The position numbers and the translations under genes were made by a program. From an uncultured Clostridia bacterium (GTDB lineage Bacteria; Bacillota; Clostridia; TANB77; UBA1234): a stretch of 64,000 nt of DNA. Shown one piece after another: positions 1 to 11,333 of this stretch (position 1 is its first letter; every line of letters starts with the position of its first letter). The notes beneath the pieces are model-generated. The model did no database searches, was not told where the DNA came from, and worked only from the letters and a program-made list of their open reading frames with translations. Location of the stretch: positions 62,001 through 126,000 of the forward strand of contig CAKPEV010000002.1 of assembly GCA_934149405.1 (NCBI GenBank), in the 5' to 3' direction.

Positions 1-3000
1 AGCTATTAGGTTCTTCATTTAAAATCACTAAATCCACCTTTACATTTTTATGAAAGAAATAATCTTCCATATTTACTAATGTTTTTATGACATATGAGTC
101 ATTCACATCATCAATTTTTACAAGTATTATTGGTAGATCACCTGATATTCCAAACTTCCATAAATCTGATTGCTTTAGTTTATTTTCTTCTATATTTTTT
201 GCGTATTTTTCAAGTGTCTTTGAGCCATTTATTACTTCAGAAAGTAATTTATTATATACTGCTACATCTTTTGCCTTATATCCTAAAAATCTATTTTCAA
301 TTACGCTTCTTCCAAATGCAAGTTCAAATAATCTTGTATCTGCATCAAATTTTGTATATTTATCTTGAAGCATTTTTATATCTTCTATGCTCTCACCTAA
401 TGCAATGTAGTAGTTTATAATTATTTCTTCGTTTGGTTCCACGTTAAGTTCTGTTTTTAGCGATATCGCAGTATTTGCATTCGAAACAATCTCATTCGAA
501 AACATTTTATCTTTATATATTATTGTTGGGTTTTTTATAGTGTTTCCTCTTCCTACTATTTTGCATTTATCAAGCTCAACTTCAAACTTTAATTCTGGCT
601 TTGACAAAATTACTGCAAAATTTGAAAGAAAAATTCTTGTACCATTATGAAAACGTTTTTCTAATACTACATTTCCATCTATATTATTTGCACACAAAAA
701 TAAGCTATTATATGCCGGATGCACTATATCGCTGTTTCTATCTGTCAAAACAGGTTCGAGATAACTTATTATATCTAAGTTTTTTATTTCTTTTCCTACA
801 TTTTTTATTTTTATTTGTCTCAATTCAACTCTATCTTCTGCTGATACTGCAATCTTAGTTGTTGTTTCAATATCTCCATCTTTTCTATAATATTTACAAC
901 ACGATGTCGAAAACGAAACATTATATTCATCAGGCTTTTCAATTTCTAATGGTTTTAACAAGTTGCTCCAAACTCTTTTTGTGTTTCTATCTTTTATAAA
1001 TATTGTATTTGAGATTTTGCAAGATTCATTATATTTATTAACTTGTATTCCTCTTGTTTCACTATAGCCTTCGCCTCTGTCGTTAATTAACAACGTGTAT
1101 TCATCGCCGGCTAGGATATTCACATTTCCTTCATCTTTGTTAATAATTTTTTCTGAATAATCTTCATAATCTTTATATTTTAATACTTTTATTTTTTCTT
1201 TCTTTTCCTTTGTGAATATAACTTTTTGTGGTACTTTCTCTTGAAGCAATATCTCAGTTGCTTTCATGCAAGGCTCTTTAGCAAATCTTTCCTTTAAAAT
1301 GTCATTATTTAAATAATTGTTTATTGATAGAAGAATTAACCCTTGATGATGTGCCATATATGTTTTTACAATTTCATATTTTTCTTTTACCCTTGAAGGT
1401 GTATAATCGATTGATTCATATAATCCAAACTTATTATATGCTCCTATTTTCTTCAAAACTTCGATGTTTTTCAAAACATCTTTTGGCGTCATAGAAAGTG
1501 CTAAAACGCTTGCATATGGCGAAACAACAATTTCATCTTTAAGTCCTCTTTTTAATCCAAGCCAAGGTATTCCAAATGCTTTATATTGATAATTATAATT
1601 TAAGTCTTGTAAATTAAATGCAGATTCAGATATCCCCCATGGTATATTAAGTTTTTTAGCATATCTTTTTTGACTATATATGCAAAATCTATATGTTTCC
1701 TCAAGCAAAGTGTAATCATACGATTTCATAATCACAAGTGGCATGAAATATTCAAACATTGTTCCTGCCCAAGATACAAGCCCTTTATATCCATCAACTG
1801 TTGTCAAACTTCTACCAAGATAAAACCAGTGCTTGTACGGAATATCTCTTTTTGCAATTGCTATAAAGCTTGCAAGCCTTGCCTCTGATGCAAGTAAATC
1901 ATAATATGAATCTACAAGTTTTTTATTTCTATCATCATATCCTATAGAAAATAAATTTTTTCTGTAATCATACAAATATGAAAAATCGGTTTCATCTATT
2001 ATTTTTTGAATTCTTTGTACTAGCTCGTCTTCACCATGATCTTTTAGAACTTCTTTAACCACATATAAATACCCAACAAAATTTCCGCTATCTACTGTTG
2101 AAATAAACTTTGGTTCAAGCGGTGCAAGGGTTGTTATGTCATACCAATTATACAAGTGTCCGTTCCATTTTTCTAACTTTTCTATCGTGCATATACTATT
2201 TTTTAATCGCTCTAACATTTCTTTGTCTGTTATAAATGATAAATCATTTGCGGATATTATAGCAAGCAGTCCGAAGCCCTATATTAGTCGATGAAGTATT
2301 TTTAACAATTTGCTTTTTTCGATTTTCTTGATAATTGTCTGGCGGAATAAAATTATTTTCTTTTGTCATGTATTTATCAAAATAATTCCAAGTTCTCTTA
2401 GCGATATCTAATAATATTTTCTTGTCATTTTCTTTAGGCTTCTCTATTTTTTTAGTATTCTCTTTTGAAATCAAGTACGAAATAAAAGGTGTCATAAACC
2501 AAGCCACCAAAAATGATACCCCTGTGATTATTAAATTTTTGTGATATATGCTATATGTTAGCAGTAGCCCAATTCCAACAATTGGGCTTATTATCATCTC
2601 TTTTATATAACACTTTAAATCTTTACCCAAAAGTTTCTCGGCATCAGCAGCGGTCACCCATTCTAGCAAGTGTTTTTTTGATATAAACATTCTATATAAT
2701 GTAATTACTATCGCCTCAAGTAAAAGCACTGCTTTATATGGCAAAAGAATTAAAGCCATTATACATCTATATAAGCTTGCATTCATTCCGTTTATCGTTA
2801 TAAAAAAATTCTTTGTTTTTTTATAATTGGTTTTAAAATTAAAAAGTGTTGAAAGCACATCTATTATAAATGGGAAAAACAAAATGAAGAGTGCACTTTT
2901 CGGGAAACCCATAAACAATAATATTAGCACACTAATATCTAAAATGCTTCGCCTTACATTATCGAATATTTTATATTTCGATAATGCATTTATTTTCTTA

Positions 3001-5147
3001 TTTACGAACCATTTTATAATTTGAATATCTCCTCTTGTCCACCTTTGCAGTCTAAGCATATATGAATTTACCCTAGGTGGAAAACCATCTATTAGTTCTA
3101 TATCGCTTGCAAGACCAACTCTTAAATAACTTCCCTCTAGTAAATCATGACTTAACACAGTATTTTCTGGTATTTCATCTTTTAATACTTTTTGAAAAAC
3201 ATCTACATTAAAAATTCCTTTGCCTGTAAAAATTCCTTCTCCAAACAAGTCCATGTACACATTGGATTCTGCTCCAGAATACATATCAAGCCCGCCACTA
3301 CCAGCGTATAGCTTTGAAAACAATGATGCTGTACTACTTTCTATTGACACTCCAATCTTAGGCTGAATCAGTCCATAACCTTTTTTAACAATTCCATTTT
3401 CAATTATCGGCTTATTTAACGGATGCTCCATTATACCAATCAATTTTTGAGCTGAGTCTAGCACTAGCTCTGTATCTGCATCTAATGTTATTATATATTT
3501 TATTTTAGGGATTTCTTCTATCGTGTTTATTTGAAAAGTACCTTGCTCTCCAGTTAATAAAAAGTTGTTGAACTCTGTTATCATTCCTCTTTTTCGTTCA
3601 TATCCTAGCCACTTTCCTTGAGCTTTATTGTACACTCTTCTTCTATAAACAAAATAAAATATTTTCTTATTATATTTTTTATTTAACCTTTCAACTTCTT
3701 CTACTCCTACTTTTTTTATTTCTTCATCATATGGTGCTATTTCAGAATCTATTTCAGAAGTATCACCAAGCAAACAAAAATATAACTTTGCGTCTCTATT
3801 TGCCAAATAATAAACTTCTAAATCATTTACAAATTTCTTAACTCTTTCTTTGCTATTTAAAAGTGTTGGCACTATTACAAACGTGCCTACATCTTCACTT
3901 ATTTCTTCCATTCTGGGTAATCTTCTGGGTTTTTTTATCTTTGTGACAATTTTATTTACTATTATGCAAAAGACTTCTGAAAACGGAATTATTCCCCACA
4001 AAAATTTTTCTTTAAACAAAACAATACTTAAAATAATACTAGGTAAATATATCCCGAATGTATATAAAAGTAATTTAGTTCCTCCAGAAAAACCTGTATT
4101 CACTTTTGTATCTATACCGATTTCATCATACAATCTTTTTTTATCATCATCAAAAAGAAAAAATCCAATATGTTTATTTTCTTTTTTAGATAATTCAACG
4201 AGCATATTAGCAACATATATTTCTGACACATTTGCAAGTTTTGATACTTTTTTTATTTCTTCTCTATACAATGCTTTTGTATCAAAATCCATCTTCGTGT
4301 AAACTTCATCTTCTGCCAAAATATTTTCTATGTTATTTATTTTTTCAAATATCATTGTCCAGTTAAACCTAGAAATATTTTTTATGCTTGTTATTGCGTT
4401 GCTCATCGAAATTCTGCGTGTTGCCATATCATAATGCTCTATTTTTATAATTTCACTCGATGTCATTCCTGCCTTTACTATTTCATCTTCTAGTATCTCT
4501 ATATATTTTGTGCCATCTTGTCCCATCTTTTTTAGTGAATAAATCATATATTCTATATATGACATTACTTCACCATTCAAATTTATATTTTTGTAATCAT
4601 AAAATTTTTGCTTTGAGGTTTCCTTGCCTAAGATAACACGCTCTATAAGGCTTTCTACTTTAAACTTCTCAAGTTGAGATGTTATAATCTTATCGCAAAC
4701 TCTCCTAACATGCTCTATAAGAGCTATTTTTAGCATTAAAGGAAAATACCAAATCTCCTCCATACTAAGAGTTCTTTTAGTTTGATAAGCATTTATGAAA
4801 TTTTCGATTATATCCTCTGTTATATTTCCATCTACATATTTTACAAGCTCTCTTGCTAATATTTGAACTCTACAAACGCCACCAACAGAAGGAAGTTTTG
4901 TGTATTCTTTTATAGATAAATCATTTAAAATTGAATTGTATTGTTCTTCTATTATATAAAAATTGTCCAAAAGCCACTCGCCAGCCGGTGGTACAGAAAC
5001 ATTTTTTGTAACACTTTCACTTAAAATATCAAACGCCTTTGATATTCTATTATAATTTTCTTTAAGTCTATTTAATGGATAACTCTTTTTATTTGAAGTT
5101 TTTGAAACATTATGATTTATAGCTAACTTTTTCGCAAAATTTTCCAT
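1..5147 (-). CDS. cyclic beta-1,2-glucan synthase (NdvB-like), cut by left window edge, needs +1 shift
   Basis: Probable membrane-bound processive glucan synthase (GT84, glycoamylase-like and GH94 modules). The N-terminal part has an alpha-helical region, hydrophobic segments near residues 360-410, a DADTE metal/sugar-nucleotide motif near 556 and an RLQRWTRGD (QxxRW-type) motif near 700. The C-terminal part starts the glycoamylase domain (TNIGL near 955) and holds VSPYAS and an AHHQG motif near 1265. The start is ATG at 5147, 7 bp after GGGAG. The zero frame stops soon after an in-frame CGG (codon 959, 2271-2273), but the +1 frame continues the same family without a gap to the window edge (reads GLGLLAIISAND). 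Family members are about 2,800 residues, so roughly 1,100 lie outside. Family call is firm; the exact product linkage is inferred. Confidence 0.85.
2270..2276 (-). other. CGG +1 frameshift site in glucan synthase gene
   Basis: On the minus strand the codons read CTT-CGG-A. In the zero frame translation ends ten codons later. Skipping the C gives CTT-GGA (Leu-Gly), and the glycoamylase domain continues. Same pattern as the sites in blaR1-M23, the amidoligase gene, rodA and mreB. Confidence 0.85.
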
Positions 5148-5300
5148 CTTTTCACTCCCTAGCATACTTTATCTTATTTTTGCCAAGCAATGAAAAAATA
5201 TACACACTCAAATTTATTATTAAGTTAGATTATTTTCACGATAATTTTTGTTAGTTAAAATTTTATATCTACAGACTATACTAGCTTTAACATTGTAAAA

Positions 5301-6005
5301 TTACAAACTACTATAAAATTCTTTTACTCCATCTACTATTCCAACTACTATTTTATCTTGATATTCTTCTGTCTGTAAAAGTTTTAAATCTTCGACATTT
5401 GATAAAAAACCACACTCAACTATTATTACCGGAATATTTGTCTTATCAACTATTTTTATTCCTTCTATTGATAATGCCACTCTTTTATTTACTCTGTCAT
5501 CAATGTTTTTTTGAATAGAGGTTTGAACTAAATCTGCAAGCATTTTGCCTTTGTCAGAGTTTTTACTATAAAAAGTCTGCCACCCCCATGAACTTCCTCC
5601 TTCAAATTTATTCATATGTATCGAAATCATAATATCTGCTCCACTATTATTGGCTATATTCACTCTATTAGTCAAATCTGAAGACTTCATCTCTCTAAGG
5701 GACTTTTGTTTATCAGTATCTGCTATATTATTTTCATCTTCTCTTGTCATTATTACTAAAAAACCTTCATCTTCAAGTGCATCTCTTAGCTTTTCGGCAA
5801 TTTCGAGATTTAGCCCCGCTTCTTCTACCCCGTCACTAGAAACAGCACCACCATCTGGTGCACCATGTCCTGCATCAACAACTATTTTATATGTTTTTGT
5901 ATTTCCTGTAGTTTGCACTATTATCTCTTTGCTACAAGTAACAATAAGCACCAATAAAAACACCACTATACCAATCAAAATCAAAAAAGTTTTTTTATTG
6001 AACAT
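5301..6005 (-). CDS. cwlD: N-acetylmuramoyl-L-alanine amidase, CwlD-like (Amidase_3)
   Basis: Zinc amidase that cleaves the lactyl-peptide bond of peptidoglycan. About 234 residues: a short cytoplasmic tail and one N-terminal membrane segment (about residues 6-24), then the Amidase_3 fold. The zinc and catalytic signatures are DAGHG (first His near residue 47), EAGLNLE, SIHMN and VECGFLSN. CwlD makes muramic-delta-lactam in spore cortex, so this gene and the GerMN protein at 41356 hint at sporulation, but neither proves it. The start is ATG 6005, with AGGTGG very close upstream; a GTG at 6011 is the alternative. Transcribed in the same direction as the glucan synthase, 150 bp away. The specific CwlD assignment is less certain than the amidase family. 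Confidence 0.85.
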   Translation of the reverse strand: MFNKKTFLILIGIVVFLLVLIVTCSKEIIVQTTGNTKTYKIVVDAGHGAPDGGAVSSDGVEEAGLNLEIAEKLRDALEDEGFLVIMTREDENNIADTDKQKSLREMKSSDLTNRVNIANNSGADIMISIHMNKFEGGSSWGWQTFYSKNSDKGKMLADLVQTSIQKNIDDRVNKRVALSIEGIKIVDKTNIPVIIVECGFLSNVEDLKLLQTEEYQDKIVVGIVDGVKEFYSSL

Positions 6006-6135
6006 ATCCACCTCACAAAAACAAATCTATTAATTTATATATGTGAGTATAATAAAAATATTACTTGATTATTTGTAAGTAACTCTTCCTTGGTTGTTAA
6101 TGATGTTACCTTTACCTCATGAGATTTTATGCACA

Positions 6136-6172
6136 AAAAAACATATACACAAAATTAATGTATATGTTTTTG
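6136..6172 (-). terminator. hairpin terminator after the GGDEF gene
   Basis: Inverted repeat AAAAACATATACA / TGTATATGTTTTT just past the stop of the GGDEF gene; the stem itself ends in a T run in the minus direction. Confidence 0.7.
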
Positions 6173-6176
6173 ATTA

Positions 6177-7118
6177 TTAACTTTTTCTTCTATCTTCCAT
6201 AAAAGTACTACCTGGAACCACTTTTGCTTTCTTCTTTACTGCTGCACCATCTTCGCCTATTTCAAGCGGGCTTTTGTATTGTTTATATCTATTACTAATC
6301 ATTGCTACAGTTATTGTTGTTATTGGATATTTTTCCATTTTGCCCCTCCTGTTTAAAAGCCTTACTCCACCTTTTTTTATATCTTCTTCTGAATAGTATT
6401 CTTTTATACCTTTGTCAAATAATTTGATAATTGTTCTTCCTATTTTTTTTGCATTTTCATAGTCTACTATAGCAACAAAATCGTCTCCACCAATATGTCC
6501 TAAAAAGTCGCCTCTTTTTCCATGTTCTTGTATTGCCTCTTTTAAAACCTCTGCTGTGTATTTTATAACTTCGTCGCCATTCATAAATCCATATTTATCA
6601 TTATACGCCTTGAAGTTATCTAAATCGGTATACAATACAGCATACATTCCTTTTGAGCCAATTCTTCTTTTTAATTCATTTTCTATTTGTATATTTCCAG
6701 GAAGTCCTGTAAGTGCACTTATACATCTATTTGAACTTATTAAGTGTGAAAGATTTCTTATTGTATAGTAAAAGTACTGCTTATTTAAAGGCTTTGGAAT
6801 ATAATACTCTACACCTTTTTTTAATACCTCTACTCTATGAACCTCATCTCTTGAACTTGATATAACAATTATCGGAGTTATCGAATAGTCCTTATCTTTT
6901 CTGATAAGTTTACAAACATTTCCTACCGTTTCTTCTTCCAATCCATCCTCATTTACTATTATCAAATCTGGAACTGTTAATAATGCTTTTTTCAATCTTG
7001 TTTTGTCAGACCTTGTGCAAACAAATTCATAATCAGTCTCATTCACGTATAATTCCGAAACTATATTATTCAATTCTTCAGTATCATCAACTAAAACAAT
7101 ATATTTTGTATTTAGCAT
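6177..7118 (-). CDS. pseudo-receiver plus GGDEF domain protein (putative diguanylate cyclase)
   Basis: 313 residues. Residues 1-125 look like a response-regulator receiver (DD at 11-12, PKP with Lys109), but the phosphoacceptor position in PDLIIVNEDG is Asn56 rather than Asp. Residues 130-290 are a GGDEF domain with DLDNF (165-169) and an active-site-type GGDDF at 210-214, so c-di-GMP synthesis is plausible. The C-terminal tail is basic. The start ATG follows AAAGGAGG. It lies 18 bp after rsmA on the same strand, so co-transcription is likely. The receiver probably does not take phosphate and may bind a partner instead. Catalytic activity is inferred from motifs only. Confidence 0.8.
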   Translation of the reverse strand: MLNTKYIVLVDDTEELNNIVSELYVNETDYEFVCTRSDKTRLKKALLTVPDLIIVNEDGLEEETVGNVCKLIRKDKDYSITPIIVISSSRDEVHRVEVLKKGVEYYIPKPLNKQYFYYTIRNLSHLISSNRCISALTGLPGNIQIENELKRRIGSKGMYAVLYTDLDNFKAYNDKYGFMNGDEVIKYTAEVLKEAIQEHGKRGDFLGHIGGDDFVAIVDYENAKKIGRTIIKLFDKGIKEYYSEEDIKKGGVRLLNRRGKMEKYPITTITVAMISNRYKQYKSPLEIGEDGAAVKKKAKVVPGSTFMEDRRKS

Positions 7119-7136
7119 TTTTTCCTCCTTTGTATA

Positions 7137-7964
7137 TTACATATTATTTGAAATATCGGCAAATTGCTCCATCGTCAAATTTTCGGCTCTTAATTTAGAA
7201 TCTATACCTAACTTTTCAAGTACATTTTTTATTTTCTCTTTTGATATTCCCATACTTGCAAGAGAATTATTTATTGTTTTTCTTCTTTGTGAAAAACCAG
7301 CTTTTATTAAGTTAAAAAAATCTTTTTCATTTTTTAACTCCACTGGTGGAACTTTTCTAACATCTAGCTTTATTACGCATGAATCAACTTCTGGCATAGG
7401 CTCAAAATTTTCCTTTGGAACGTCTATAATTATCTCCGGTTTCGTATAATAATTTATACTTATAGTTATTGCTCCATATTCCTTGCTATTAGGAACAGCA
7501 CAAAATCTTTCTCCAACCTCTTTTTGAACCATAACAGTTATGCTTTTTAATTTTAATCTTTCCTCTAGAAGTTTCATGATTATCGGAGTGGTTATATAAT
7601 ATGGCAAATTAGCAACAACTTTTACACTATCATATTTTTCAACTATCTCATTTAAATCAACCTTTAAAACGTCCTTCTCTATTAACTCGAAATTATCATA
7701 TAAACAAAATCTTTCTTTAAGAATGTTTGACATATTTGAATCCAATTCGATTGCGATTACTTTATTTGCATTTTCTAATAATTTTGCTGTCAAACTACCT
7801 AGTCCAGGACCAATTTCTATTATAGTATCATTTTTATTTACATTTGCCTTTTCAATAATTTGATTTATAATCTCTTCATTTATTAAAAAGTTTTGTCCCA
7901 ATTTTTTATTTGCTCTAAGTCCATATTTTTTTAAGATAAATTCTGTTTCTTCACGTAAATTCAT
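7137..7964 (-). CDS. rsmA: 16S rRNA (adenine1518-N6/adenine1519-N6)-dimethyltransferase RsmA
   Basis: Dimethylates two adjacent adenines in helix 45 of 16S rRNA, using S-adenosylmethionine. 275 residues, normal for the family. Motifs: GQNFL near the N-terminus, SAM-binding EIGPGLGSLT, acidic AIELD, and the catalytic NLPYYI (family N-L-P-Y). The C-terminal helical domain carries FSQRRKT. The start ATG follows AGAGGTGG. Its position between the 3D-domain (YabE-like) gene and the GGDEF gene matches the yabE-ksgA neighbourhood of Firmicutes, but the usual rnmV between them is missing. Confidence 0.95.
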   Translation of the reverse strand: MNLREETEFILKKYGLRANKKLGQNFLINEEIINQIIEKANVNKNDTIIEIGPGLGSLTAKLLENANKVIAIELDSNMSNILKERFCLYDNFELIEKDVLKVDLNEIVEKYDSVKVVANLPYYITTPIIMKLLEERLKLKSITVMVQKEVGERFCAVPNSKEYGAITISINYYTKPEIIIDVPKENFEPMPEVDSCVIKLDVRKVPPVELKNEKDFFNLIKAGFSQRRKTINNSLASMGISKEKIKNVLEKLGIDSKLRAENLTMEQFADISNNM

Positions 7965-8128
7965 ATCCCACCTCTGAAAAAATTATATACTTAATTTGGT
8001 AATTTATCAATATTTTTGTCGAGTATTTAAATAATCAAGGTTATTTTTAATATTTTAACACATAAAAACTCATACTTATAATGCTTTATCAAATTTTTTT
8101 GATTTTCATATACAAGTATGAGTCGATT

Positions 8129-8881
8129 TTATTCACCTAATACATATACATTAACTTTTCTTCTGCCCCATTCTAGAGCCTCTGTATGTGTATCCATGTA
8201 CAAGTCTATTTTTAATTCTTTTATTGCACTACCGGTATCTGCTGCGACTGCATGACCGTAATCCCAAGCACCATTTAGTCCTTCAACATAAACTTTACTG
8301 TTTAATGGAATGATTTTAGGATCAACTGCAATTACTTTCATTCCAGAGCCTGGAACGATTTTTAATCCACTATGTGTACAACCATAGTTTGGATTGTCCG
8401 GCGTTTTTCCACAGCACTTTTTGCAAAGACAATATGCTGTAGCCGTCACCTCTATTTTATTTACATATTCTTCTGGCGGATTATTTTCTGCTAAATCCCT
8501 ATATTTTACTGTTTTTTGTCCTGTAATTATTGGCATCAAAGTAGTATCTGCTTCAGCCTTTGGTTCTTCTTTAGTAGGCTCTACAACAACTTCCTCTTTT
8601 TCTTCATCATTAGGAACTATATCCTCTATAAAAGATTGTTCTTCTCCACTTTCAACTGTTTCAACACTACTAACTGCTAAAAATTTAATCTTATTTCTTA
8701 ATATTTCATCTTCATCTTCGCTTATATTTACTGTTATTAAGTCCAATTTTTCTGCATAAACGTTTTTTAATTTTGTGTTATTTTTTTCAATATATACCAA
8801 TGCTGAAAATATACCTAACACTATAAAAGATAAAAATAAAACCATTTTCTTCTGTAAAATAATACTTCGATCTGCTTCCAT
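8129..8881 (-). CDS. 3D domain protein, YabE-like cell-wall enzyme
   Basis: 250 residues with a membrane anchor (about residues 12-30), a low-complexity Glu/Val/Pro-rich stalk (about 75-115), and a C-terminal 3D domain (about 138-248). Visible signatures are VTATAYC, GKTPDNP, AVDP, the aspartates of AADTG and LYMDTH, and closing RRKVNVYVL. 3D domains occur in Firmicutes resuscitation-type murein enzymes (YabE, YocH) and resemble the MltA catalytic core, so it is probably an extracytoplasmic lytic transglycosylase. The G5 domain found in YabE is absent. The start ATG follows GGAGG at good spacing. A weak hairpin with a long loop (ACTCATACTT / AAGTATGAGT, 8067-8124) follows the stop. Confidence 0.8.
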   Translation of the reverse strand: MEADRSIILQKKMVLFLSFIVLGIFSALVYIEKNNTKLKNVYAEKLDLITVNISEDEDEILRNKIKFLAVSSVETVESGEEQSFIEDIVPNDEEKEEVVVEPTKEEPKAEADTTLMPIITGQKTVKYRDLAENNPPEEYVNKIEVTATAYCLCKKCCGKTPDNPNYGCTHSGLKIVPGSGMKVIAVDPKIIPLNSKVYVEGLNGAWDYGHAVAADTGSAIKELKIDLYMDTHTEALEWGRRKVNVYVLGE

Positions 8882-9097
8882 TTTTTAATACCTCCAAACG
8901 TCGCATGTCTCAAATTCTACTACTATTTTTATTGCTTGTCAAATTTTTTATTCATACTTTGTTAAATTTTGGAATTGTTTTATATATATTTCTTTATTTT
9001 TCCAGCTATGCCATAAAAATTTCATAATATATTTTTCATTAAGTGTAAAAATATTATCGAACCAAAAGAATATTTTAAATTTATGGAGGTAAATTTT

Positions 9098-10225
9098 ATG
9101 AAGATAAATCGTATATTATTTGTAACTTTAATGCTACTTACTCTTTCGCTTTCTTCTGTTAGCTTTGCCACTGAAAACGTTATAGTTCCAAACGAATCTG
9201 GCGAATCTACCACAAGTGGAGACATAACACCACCATCAAGCGGCGAAACAAGTAGTGGCGAAATTGTAAATCCACCCGCAAGTGGTGAACCTGGAATTAA
9301 TGAAACCGGTAGTGGAGAAATGGATACAGATATTTTAAAGAGCCAAGCTGTAGCATCAAAATATGAAATACTAGAGAACTCGAAATTATCTGCATCATTA
9401 GATGCTAATATTGTAAGTGGTGAAAATGTTTCTTACGCAATCACTGTTCAACCAACTCATGGTACAGTAGTTCAATCAGGTGAATCTGGTAAAAACTATA
9501 TCTATACACCAGAAAAAGATTATCATGGTACAGATAGTTTTTCATTCAGACTTGAAGAAGGAAAAAAATATTCAAATTCTGCCACTGTTTCAATAACTAT
9601 AAAACAAGACACATCAAATGTAATACCTTTTAACTATATAGATATGAAAGACCATTGGGCTAATTACTCTGCATCTCACTTAGCAGCAAGAGGATTAATA
9701 ATAGGTGAAGAAATAGGAAATAGATTCTATTTTAAACCTGAAAAAACAATGACACGTGGAGAATTTATGCTATTCTTACTAGCTATAACAGAAAGCAATG
9801 TTGATGCAGAAATTGATGTCTCTAAAGTAAAATTTGCAGATAGTTCTTCAACACCAGATTGGCTTTTAGAAGCAGCTAAAGTAGCTTACTCTAGAGGAAT
9901 TTTAAAAGGATCTGCTGAAGGCGAAAAAATATATCTAAATCTAGATAGAACTATAACAAGAGCAGAAGCCGCAACTATGATAAGCAATGTTTTAGGAGAT
10001 AAAGATTCCACAAAAGAAATAAAATATAAAGACGTTGGAATGATACCATCTTGGGCTTTAAAGGCGGTTAAGAACTTATCAGCATATAAAATCATTCAGG
10101 GAGATGCTGCTGGAACATTCAGACCAATGAGCAAACTTACTAGAGGTGAAGCAGCTGAACTTTCATTCAAACTACTAAAGCAATTGGAACAAAACAGCAT
10201 GACATCTAGTGGAGATATAAAATAA
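9098..10225 (+). CDS. secreted protein with Ig/cadherin-like domain and three SLH repeats
   Basis: 375 residues. Signal peptide (about residues 1-25, ending VSFA-TEN), then a flexible linker built of Ser-Gly-Glu repeats (residues 30-75). Next is a Big_9/cadherin-like module (YAITVQPTHGTVVQSG, TPEKDYHGTDSFSF). Three S-layer homology repeats follow from about residue 175, each ending in a TRGE/TRAE motif (MTRGEF, ITRAEA, LTRGEA). SLH domains bind pyruvylated secondary cell-wall polymer, so the protein is expected on the outer wall surface. The start ATG follows GGAGG by 8 bp. It is a lone plus-strand gene between minus-strand genes and has its own terminator. Confidence 0.85.
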   Translation: MKINRILFVTLMLLTLSLSSVSFATENVIVPNESGESTTSGDITPPSSGETSSGEIVNPPASGEPGINETGSGEMDTDILKSQAVASKYEILENSKLSASLDANIVSGENVSYAITVQPTHGTVVQSGESGKNYIYTPEKDYHGTDSFSFRLEEGKKYSNSATVSITIKQDTSNVIPFNYIDMKDHWANYSASHLAARGLIIGEEIGNRFYFKPEKTMTRGEFMLFLLAITESNVDAEIDVSKVKFADSSSTPDWLLEAAKVAYSRGILKGSAEGEKIYLNLDRTITRAEAATMISNVLGDKDSTKEIKYKDVGMIPSWALKAVKNLSAYKIIQGDAAGTFRPMSKLTRGEAAELSFKLLKQLEQNSMTSSGDIK

Positions 10226-10309
10226 CCTTAAAACTCAACAAAAAATTTTTAGCATATAGAAATTAAAAATTTGCTCTCAATAAAAATATGCAACTTTCTT
10301 AAATATACG

Positions 10310-10353
10310 AAAGACACTATACAAAAGAATAATTCTAATGTATAGTGTCTTTT
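10310..10353. terminator. bidirectional terminator between convergent genes
   Basis: Long inverted repeat AAAGACACTATACA / TGTATAGTGTCTTT. It lies between the stops of the SLH gene (plus) and the MBL-fold gene (minus), with T runs on both sides. Confidence 0.85.
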
Positions 10354-10354
10354 A

Positions 10355-11296
10355 CTATTTTGAATTTCCATCCAAATTAATATTCAAAGATTCAAATTCC
10401 AAATTTTCGCCATCAGATGTTACCAAAATCGTGCCTTCCTCATCCGTTCTATATATTTTAACCCCTTTTAATCTATCCGTCACCTCTTGATGAGGATGTC
10501 CATAATCATTGTTTTGTCCACAAGAAATTATAGCATATTCTGGTTTTACTTGCTCTAAAAATTCTTCTGATGAACTTGTTCTTGAGCCATGATGAGCAAC
10601 CTTTAAAACATCTATATCATCCCAACTACGCAACTTTTCATTTGCAACCTCTGCATCTCCTGTAAACAAAAACTTTTTATCACCATATGTAAGCTCAATT
10701 ATAATAGAATTCTCATTTAAGTTTTCAGCATCATTTTCTATTCCCATAACTTCACATTTCGCCATACCTACGTAAAAAATATCACCAACCCTTGGTGTTT
10801 TTATCTTTAAATTAGCATTTTTGATAGCCTTAAGCACATCTTCATATGTTTTGGTAGTAGTTGTTTTTTTAGGCATTAAAACATTTTTAATTTTAAAATT
10901 ATTTATAACATCATCAAGTCCACCTATATGATCTTCGTGTGGATGTGTACCCACCACATAATCAATTGTATCAATATTCATGTTTTCTAACTGCTTTACA
11001 ATAAGCTTGCCATCGGCATTATTCCCAGCATCAATTAGCATACACTCTCCGCTAGACATAACAAAAATAGAATCAGCTTGACCTACATCAAAAAAATACA
11101 CTTTTAGCTCATCATCACTTGCAATATAATAATCTTCTTTTTGTGTATAATCATTTTGATTGTCACTTACAGTATCTTGAATAACGCCATCATCCAAAAA
11201 ATCATCTAGATTTTCAAAACCAACAACACTACCAATAATCAATAGCAAAACAATCGCTAATAACTTTTTAACTATTACTTTATCTTTTTTCTTCAT
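10355..11296 (-). CDS. secreted or anchored metallo-beta-lactamase-fold hydrolase (ComEC C-terminal-like)
   Basis: 313 residues with an N-terminal hydrophobic segment (about 8-27), so exported or anchored. The MBL fold starts at KVYFFDVGQADSIFV and holds THPHEDHIGG (HxHxDH), LTYGDKKFLFTGDAE, VLKVAHHGS and a YGHPH near the C-terminus. This matches the stand-alone relatives of the ComEC/Rec2 C-terminal nuclease domain. It may cut extracellular or incoming DNA, but no DNA substrate is shown by the sequence and the ComEC membrane domain is absent. The start ATG follows a TTAGGAGG site 9 bp upstream. Confidence 0.82.
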   Translation of the reverse strand: MKKKDKVIVKKLLAIVLLLIIGSVVGFENLDDFLDDGVIQDTVSDNQNDYTQKEDYYIASDDELKVYFFDVGQADSIFVMSSGECMLIDAGNNADGKLIVKQLENMNIDTIDYVVGTHPHEDHIGGLDDVINNFKIKNVLMPKKTTTTKTYEDVLKAIKNANLKIKTPRVGDIFYVGMAKCEVMGIENDAENLNENSIIIELTYGDKKFLFTGDAEVANEKLRSWDDIDVLKVAHHGSRTSSSEEFLEQVKPEYAIISCGQNNDYGHPHQEVTDRLKGVKIYRTDEEGTILVTSDGENLEFESLNINLDGNSK

Positions 11297-11333
11297 TTGT
11301 TCCTCCTAAGGTTAATCATTTGCTCAAAAATAA

